From Pseudovirgaria hyperparasitica (taxonomy: Eukaryota; Ascomycota; Dothideomycetes; Acrospermales; Acrospermaceae), in the NCBI RefSeq assembly GCF_010093815.1, contig NW_022985557.1, positions 186,001 through 250,000 on the forward strand: DNA of 64,000 bases. The letters are read 5' to 3'. Positions 58,800-64,000 of the stretch are shown here, one piece after another (positions within the stretch are counted from its first letter, which is position 1; each line of letters starts with the position of its first letter). A program made the position numbers and the translations under genes. A model generated the notes under the pieces. It was given only the letters and a program-made list of their open reading frames with translations. It was not told where the DNA came from and did no database searches.

Positions 58800-59986
58800 T
58801 TTGGCTACCTGACTGACGACGCTCGATCAGAGATACAAATGTTATGATTACCTGGTGACAGATGTCAGAAGACAATGAATGAGAGGGACGCGAGAGTCCT
58901 TTTAGATCTCATCTGGCCCTTGTAAGTTGCGCATGCAAATCTGCAAGTATACAACGGTGATCAACATAGTACTCCTCACTTAGTGTCGCGCAATCTGAGC
59001 TGTCCCGCAAGGATGGCTCGCATGTGTGACACAGTAACATTATGTGTGTCGATATAGTTGACCCATGCTCCTAAAATAATCAATGCAACATCGTAGGTCT
59101 TGTCTCTCACCGAAGACATCGTTCTATCGAGATAATCCAAGTTTACATTTCATTGCGGAGGAAACAAGACTAGCAACTTATTTCCCATACGAAAGGTCAA
59201 CGTAATTGCGGCAATAACTTCGCCTGCAGAGTTTGCAATGGAGCGCATTCTTTTGTAAATTTATGGAAACTGACTCACTAGGTCGTCATATCTAGTTTGT
59301 GTGCTTGCGCCAAATTCCGGATGTCATCATCGAGCGATATTCATCCAAGTCCGAGGAGCCTCTTAAGGTCCGAGCTTCAATCAAGGTCGCTCTAGGAACA
59401 TCCTACCAATATCGTGCACAGTTCAGTCTCTAAATAGCTCACATACCAATCATATATTATTGTGCGCCACAGTCCAGCATGATGAAAATTCCAAATCGCC
59501 AGGACCGACACTAATGCGAGAGACCCGACAGGCCATGCTCCATTATTCGTTACACAACCCGATGTTGTGACTATTCAAATCCAGGCCATTTTGAAACACT
59601 ATCAGAAATGTGCCTAACGCAGTTCACCAACCACTGAGTTCGGCTTCCTTCGAACGGTGAAGCAGCTGTACGGAGAGGTATACTGGGCGTATATGCGCCA
59701 GATTGTACACACCTAGCAGCCATCGAAATCGGATTCTGGCCGCTGGTGGTCAGCCCGTCGCCAGCCAGCTGGAAGCACGGCGCTCGTTGCCAATGTACCA
59801 TCTACATAGTCAAGGTGATTAATATGGAAGATTCTGAGGTTGATAGAACGACAGATTTAGATATGGCAACAAGGGAGAAGAGAGTATTACATCTAGGGTG
59901 GTACGAGGTGGCAAAGGAATCTTAAGCAAATAACCCTTGATGTCCAAGTCGATTCTGCACCACAATTCCATTGAACAGTATGGCCG
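58800..59986. other. Intergenic interval
   Basis: About 1.2 kb holding the promoter of the CBM9-like gene (minus) and the 3' region of the AtuA-like gene (minus). No other gene, repeat or RNA could be supported. Confidence 0.45.
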
Positions 59987-61886
59987 CTACAATGCAGGCA
60001 CTACAATATCCAACAGTGGCGCATGCTGCTGAGTGCCTAACGTATCCCTCTCCCCCACACTTCCCTGTGCCCATGGCCGCTTTAGGGTACACTTCCACGC
60101 CAGTGCCGGTTCGAAGTACATATTCGTAATAATGTGCTCGTCTTTGACTTGATATAGATCTCTGATGACACTGTTCGTCAATACGTCTGCTCTACGCACT
60201 CGCTCGAAGGCTTCACGTTGGTCGAACATGATGTCCAGAGTAAGCTCGAACGGTCCACTGTTTTTAGATCGAATGATTTTGGCGATCTGCTTCATCGGAG
60301 CTGCGATCTTGGGTACAGAAATCTTTGCTAGGAGTCGTTAGCAGATAGAAAACAGAATACCTGCTAAATGACGTACACATTGCTACAGGTTTTGTGGTTT
60401 TGAAAACGAGTAGTTCATCATTCGTCAACCACGTTGGTTCAGGCTTCGCTTTCCCTTCAGACTTGACCTCATGCAACGATATAGGAAACAAGCTAATCTG
60501 CTCATTCTCTGATAAATCAATAAGATGATATATGTTGAATTTGAACACTCCACCAGCGGCCTGTTCGTGGGGTGATAGCGGAGAGGCAAAGTTACCGGTT
60601 GTCGCAAGTTGTCCCTCGTAGGGCATATGCAACAGTGATGTTCGTACGTTGTTGGCGATTGCGTGCGATCGCTCTTGTGTTTCAGCAACAACTTCGCCCA
60701 TGATACCAAGCTCGTGAACATCTGGAGTGCATTGCTTCTCGAGCGGACCCATAACTGCGTTCTTTCCGTACACGTGATAGATGAGGCGGCATTTTTCGGA
60801 TGTATCAAGCTCAGGAAATAAGCCTTTCGAGTAGTCTCTGACTTTTTCTAGGTAGTCATCGATCTGACTGATCAAGATGGGATCCCGAACTCCGCCGATG
60901 AAAATCGTACGATAACCCAGTTGGCGAACTCCTTCGAGCTTTATTTGATAGACAGGAGTGGGTACGAAGCGAGATCCCGAGACCCGGATGGTTCTATCGT
61001 CTTCAAGTTGCATGTAGCTAGCGTTGTCCAATATGAGAGCGCCACCTGGACCAGGTAGTCTATCTGGTCTTGTCTTTTCATATAGAGAATGCGCCGCTAC
61101 GGATAGAGGAGTGCACCGCTCCAATGGAGACAAGGGTATCAGCTCGAAGGAGGATTTACTCATCTTTGCTATCATGGACCGACCTTTTGGTACTGCACAG
61201 ATTCCACCGCATTCTAGAATCTTGCCCATGTGCCATGCAACAGGAGCCTCAATACCATTGTTCATGCAGAAGGCAGCGAAAGGGGCAGGATCATATGCCC
61301 GTCCAGATATAATGATGTCGGGACTAAGCTTTAGGGCTTCCATAAAACTTCGAGAGGTCAGCAGGTTCTCGGCCGCTCAGCTGTGTGATTTTGACGCTTA
61401 CGGCTCGGCTCCCATCTGCGCAACGATCTCTACGGCTGCATCGACTTCATCCGTTGTCAAGTCCTCTACCGGGCCGCATGGAGAGCATTTTCCATCCGTG
61501 ATCCTCTGTTTGATAAAAGATCGCGATATCTCTTGCTTGATTGTTGCAATCCGAAGAGAAAAGTTGTTCGCAACAAGAATCTCCTTAACAATGCCAAGAA
61601 GTTCGTCAACATGACTGTTACTGCCATCTCCTCCAGCGGAACTGATCAAGACCTGGATCTTTCGATAATAGCAAGCTTCGAGTATTGGCGTCAAGTCCCG
61701 TACGTATGCATCTCTTCCGCATGTCATCCTATTCATCCCCAACTTGTACGGTCCACCATCCGTCGAGCCTGAGTCCACGATGATAGCGTGAGGTGAGTAT
61801 GTATCAACGCCATACCAAAAATGATCACGACGATAGCCGTAGCCAAGCATAGCATTGGGAGTTAAGATGTTGATTGTTGACGCCAT
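59987..61886 (-). CDS. AtuA-like protein (DUF1446 plus DUF4387)
   Basis: Three exons (introns 61401-61348 and 60376-60328) encode 598 residues. The start at 61886 gives MASTINILTPNAMLGYGY. Residues 1-480 are the AtuA/DUF1446 domain: ILTPNAMLGYGYRRDHF, IIVDSGSTDGGP, VLISSAGGDG, PDIIISGRAYDPAPFAAF and HMGKILECGGICAVPKG. Residues from about 490 on are DUF4387: IAKIIRSKNSGPFELTLDI and DEHIITNMYFEPALAWK. In bacteria AtuA belongs to the acyclic terpene utilisation cluster, and related genes sit in acyl-CoA catabolic clusters. The exact reaction is unknown. The two domains are separate proteins in many bacteria and fused in many fungi. The second acceptor was chosen at 60327 because a later caaag acceptor breaks the frame. 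It is divergent from an MFS transporter gene. No decay is seen. Confidence 0.92.
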
Positions 61887-63472
61887 TGTTAGTGATACGA
61901 TTTGGTCTAGACGCAGTCATGCGATGTCTCCCCTTTTAACCATGTTCCCAACACTGCCTTGCCCATTTTGATACTGACTATCAGAAAGCTCTGCTCCTGT
62001 AACGGATGAGATTCCGGTATGCTGTCAGAGGCGATCCGGAACCGGACGCCGGGTCAAAGATGTGTGGGTCAGGAATGCTGAGAAGCTAGCATCGGCATCT
62101 TGCCGATCTGGTAATATCGAGTCTCTCGCAGGTGCGCTCACGAGGTGCCTGAGGCTAAGATCATAGCTATTACATAATCGAACATTGTTCTACTAGGGAT
62201 GTGAATCGACGCTGGCTGCTTGGACGTCAAGATTTGAACTCCGATAAGCGTATTAGAGGAATGGTCACGAATAGTCTATTACGAGAGGTAGCTTTTAAAT
62301 GTCTATAATTGCAGAACGTTAGCAGAGGATGCGTCCTATTCAGGATAAAACGCTCTATACAGCCTTTCATACCAGCGGGTGCAACACAAGATATCTGGTT
62401 TTGGTGAGATTGGCCGTGTCCAATATATTCCTGGTCACTATAGGGCCCATATAGCCCTGACACATTGTGGTGATATCGGACGTAAGCATGATTATCTGAT
62501 AAGGAAGTCATTGATGCCGTTCGCATATTTGCTTGTTGACTCTCAGTGACGAGTGCTGCAGTCGAAATTTACGATCAGTGTGGTGCCCGCGCGCGAAACG
62601 ACACTTGCATGTCGGAGAACGGGCTGATCAATCGATTCGCTCTTCGCCCAGCTCTCAATCCAGGACTTTGATAGCTGCTGACTAGTGACCGCAGTGAAAC
62701 CATGAATGCTAAGAATACGGTGAGGCTAGGAGGCGAAAAGGTGATGTCTCGAAGTTGATCAACGCAGGTCGCAAGTAGACGATGTCAAGTTAATGACTTC
62801 GCGTCGTCGTCCCTTGGTTAAGCGAGGGACCCAAGTGGGCACGGGCCATGCGCTTATCCAGTTTGACGCTCATTCTTTCATTATGCATAGCTTCGTCCTC
62901 GATTTCTTGACATCTCCAATCTCTTCGAATCTCGTATTTTACGCGCGATATATTGTGTTCCTGATGAGAAACGTTCATATCAGCAGTTCTGTCCCCGTGA
63001 TCGAAACTATAGTGAGCTAAGCCTGCTCGCTAAGATAGCGAAAGCTCGGTATGATGCCGCCGCGTCAAATGCACTATGCGAACATCCAACGTGCTCCACA
63101 ACCCGCTGAACTATTAGTGTCACACTATAGAAGTTTACTCCACTCGAGCTCGGCGAATTCAGTATAGATGCGCGTATTTGTGATGCGAGCCGCTACCGGC
63201 ATCCGGTTTAGTAAGTCCGTATAAAAATGCGAGCAAGTCACGGCGTAGAATGCCGTTGGAATACGCGTGGTACTTAATACATGAACTGACTATGTCAATG
63301 ACCTGTTAAATGATGATATGGTAGCCTCCCGTCCAAGGTCACTGAATCCTCATCACGCCCAGCAGCTCAATCAGATTGCGCCCGCTACAGCTTTGCAAAA
63401 ATCGCTAGCATACTCGACAGCCCAGCAACCGGTACTTGTCACAAGATCCTCGGTTCAGCCACCAGTACCACG
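61887..63472. other. Divergent intergenic region, AtuA-like and MFS genes
   Basis: About 1.6 kb between two divergent starts, so it probably holds both promoters. Short open stretches (for example minus 62227-62526) have no family signature. No repeats or RNA seen. Confidence 0.45.
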
Positions 63473-64000
63473 ATGGACATCAAGACCGATCCAGCCGTCC
63501 AAATCCCTGACCTTGCCCAATCCAAGGATACAGACCCAGTGACGAAAGACATTGAAGCGAAAGCAACCCATATCAACGGTCTCGATCTCCTAAACGCTAC
63601 GCCCCAAGAACTCCGCCGTGTTATCAGGAAGCTAGACTTTTACCTTCTCCCATTGTTCTTCATCCTGTATACGTTCTCTGTACTTGACCGCTCAAATCTC
63701 GGAAACGCTCGTCTTGTCGGTCTTCCTGAGGACATTGATGTCTCTGGCAATCGCTATGAATGGCTTGGAAACACATTCTATATTGCGTATATTGTGTTTC
63801 AATTCAATGTGCTGGGATGGAAGATCTTCAAAGCACATAAGTGGGTAGCGTTTGTTGTTGCGTTCTGGGGCATTGCGAGCACGCTTCAGGCTGCGTGCTT
63901 CGGATATGGTGCGCTGGTGGTGTGTCGTTTCTTTCTGGGGTGGGCGGAGACTATGTTTGGGCCGGGCGTGAGTTTGTATTTCAGCTACTTCTGGCCGAGA
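63473..64000 (+). CDS. Dal5-like MFS anion transporter (partial, runs off the right edge)
   Basis: The first 176 residues of a major facilitator, in an open frame to the window end. The start ATG at 63473 gives MDIKTDPAVQIPDLAQ and a polar N-terminal tail of about 60 residues. Then comes LRRVIRKLDFYLLPLFFILY, the typical first helix of fungal allantoate-permease (anion:cation symporter) proteins. FSVLDRSNLGNARLVGL follows, then NRYEWLGNTFYIAYIVFQFN, KWVAFVVAFWGIASTLQA and FFLGWAETMFGPG. These are the hallmark sequences of the Dal5/Tna1-like group that imports carboxylates, allantoate, nicotinate and similar compounds. No intron is seen in this part. Being next to an AtuA-like catabolic gene suggests an organic-acid substrate, but that is inference. 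Confidence 0.9.
   Translation, partial: MDIKTDPAVQIPDLAQSKDTDPVTKDIEAKATHINGLDLLNATPQELRRVIRKLDFYLLPLFFILYTFSVLDRSNLGNARLVGLPEDIDVSGNRYEWLGNTFYIAYIVFQFNVLGWKIFKAHKWVAFVVAFWGIASTLQAACFGYGALVVCRFFLGWAETMFGPGVSLYFSYFWPR

Noticed and set aside
62227-62526. 99-codon minus-strand frame in the AtuA-MFS gap
   Set aside because: No family signature and it lies in a likely divergent promoter region.

Overview
The window is chromosomal DNA of a filamentous ascomycete (Pezizomycotina). The genes are broken by short GT-AG introns of about 43-90 nt. Orthologues of SLA2, SLU7, REV3, PLP2 and SEC21 are present, together with fungus-restricted families: a NACHT-type NLR, a TmpA/TmpL flavoprotein, a UstS-like GST, and small secreted Cys- or Pro-rich proteins. 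A Dothideomycete-like fungus fits best, but the class is an inference. Exon limits were placed by hand from splice signals, frame continuity and family similarity.

Layout. 0.4-11.2 kb is a conserved housekeeping block: SLA2 (-), SLU7 (-) and REV3 (+), with a short shared promoter between SLU7 and REV3. SLA2 classically flanks the mating-type locus in many ascomycetes, so the left edge may lie near MAT. 11.5-14.5 kb holds a complete NLR-like gene, probably accessory. 14.5-21 kb is gene-poor apart from a GST-like gene. 21-28.4 kb holds a fusion of an adenylation-like domain to a membrane flavin reductase (TmpA/TmpL family), which carries a one-base frame break, followed by a large membrane protein with a glycosylated ectodomain. 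29.2-40.8 kb has a GPI-type small secreted protein, a P450, a small four-helix membrane protein, a TM microprotein, an orphan Pro/Ser-rich protein with a Cys/His cluster, and a secreted Pro/Gly/His-rich protein with an internal duplication. 40.8-46.6 kb is an almost gene-free stretch with a nested inverted repeat. 46.6-47.7 kb is a YAP-like bZIP gene. 47.7-50.6 kb is empty apart from an extreme G-run. 50.6-55.4 kb is a second housekeeping block: PLP2 (-) divergent from SEC21 (+). 55.4-64 kb returns to accessory content: a decayed-looking secreted or membrane ORF, a secreted CBM9-like protein, an AtuA-type protein (DUF1446 plus DUF4387) and the start of a Dal5-like MFS transporter that runs off the right edge.

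Working together. Two housekeeping neighbourhoods (endocytosis, splicing and translesion synthesis; chaperonin cofactor and COPI) bracket an accessory interior devoted to self/non-self sensing, redox signalling, secretion and small-molecule metabolism. The AtuA-like gene and the adjacent divergent MFS gene look like an uptake-plus-catabolism pair. No CRISPR array, rRNA gene or intact transposon was recognised. One doubtful tRNA-like 3' half was seen.
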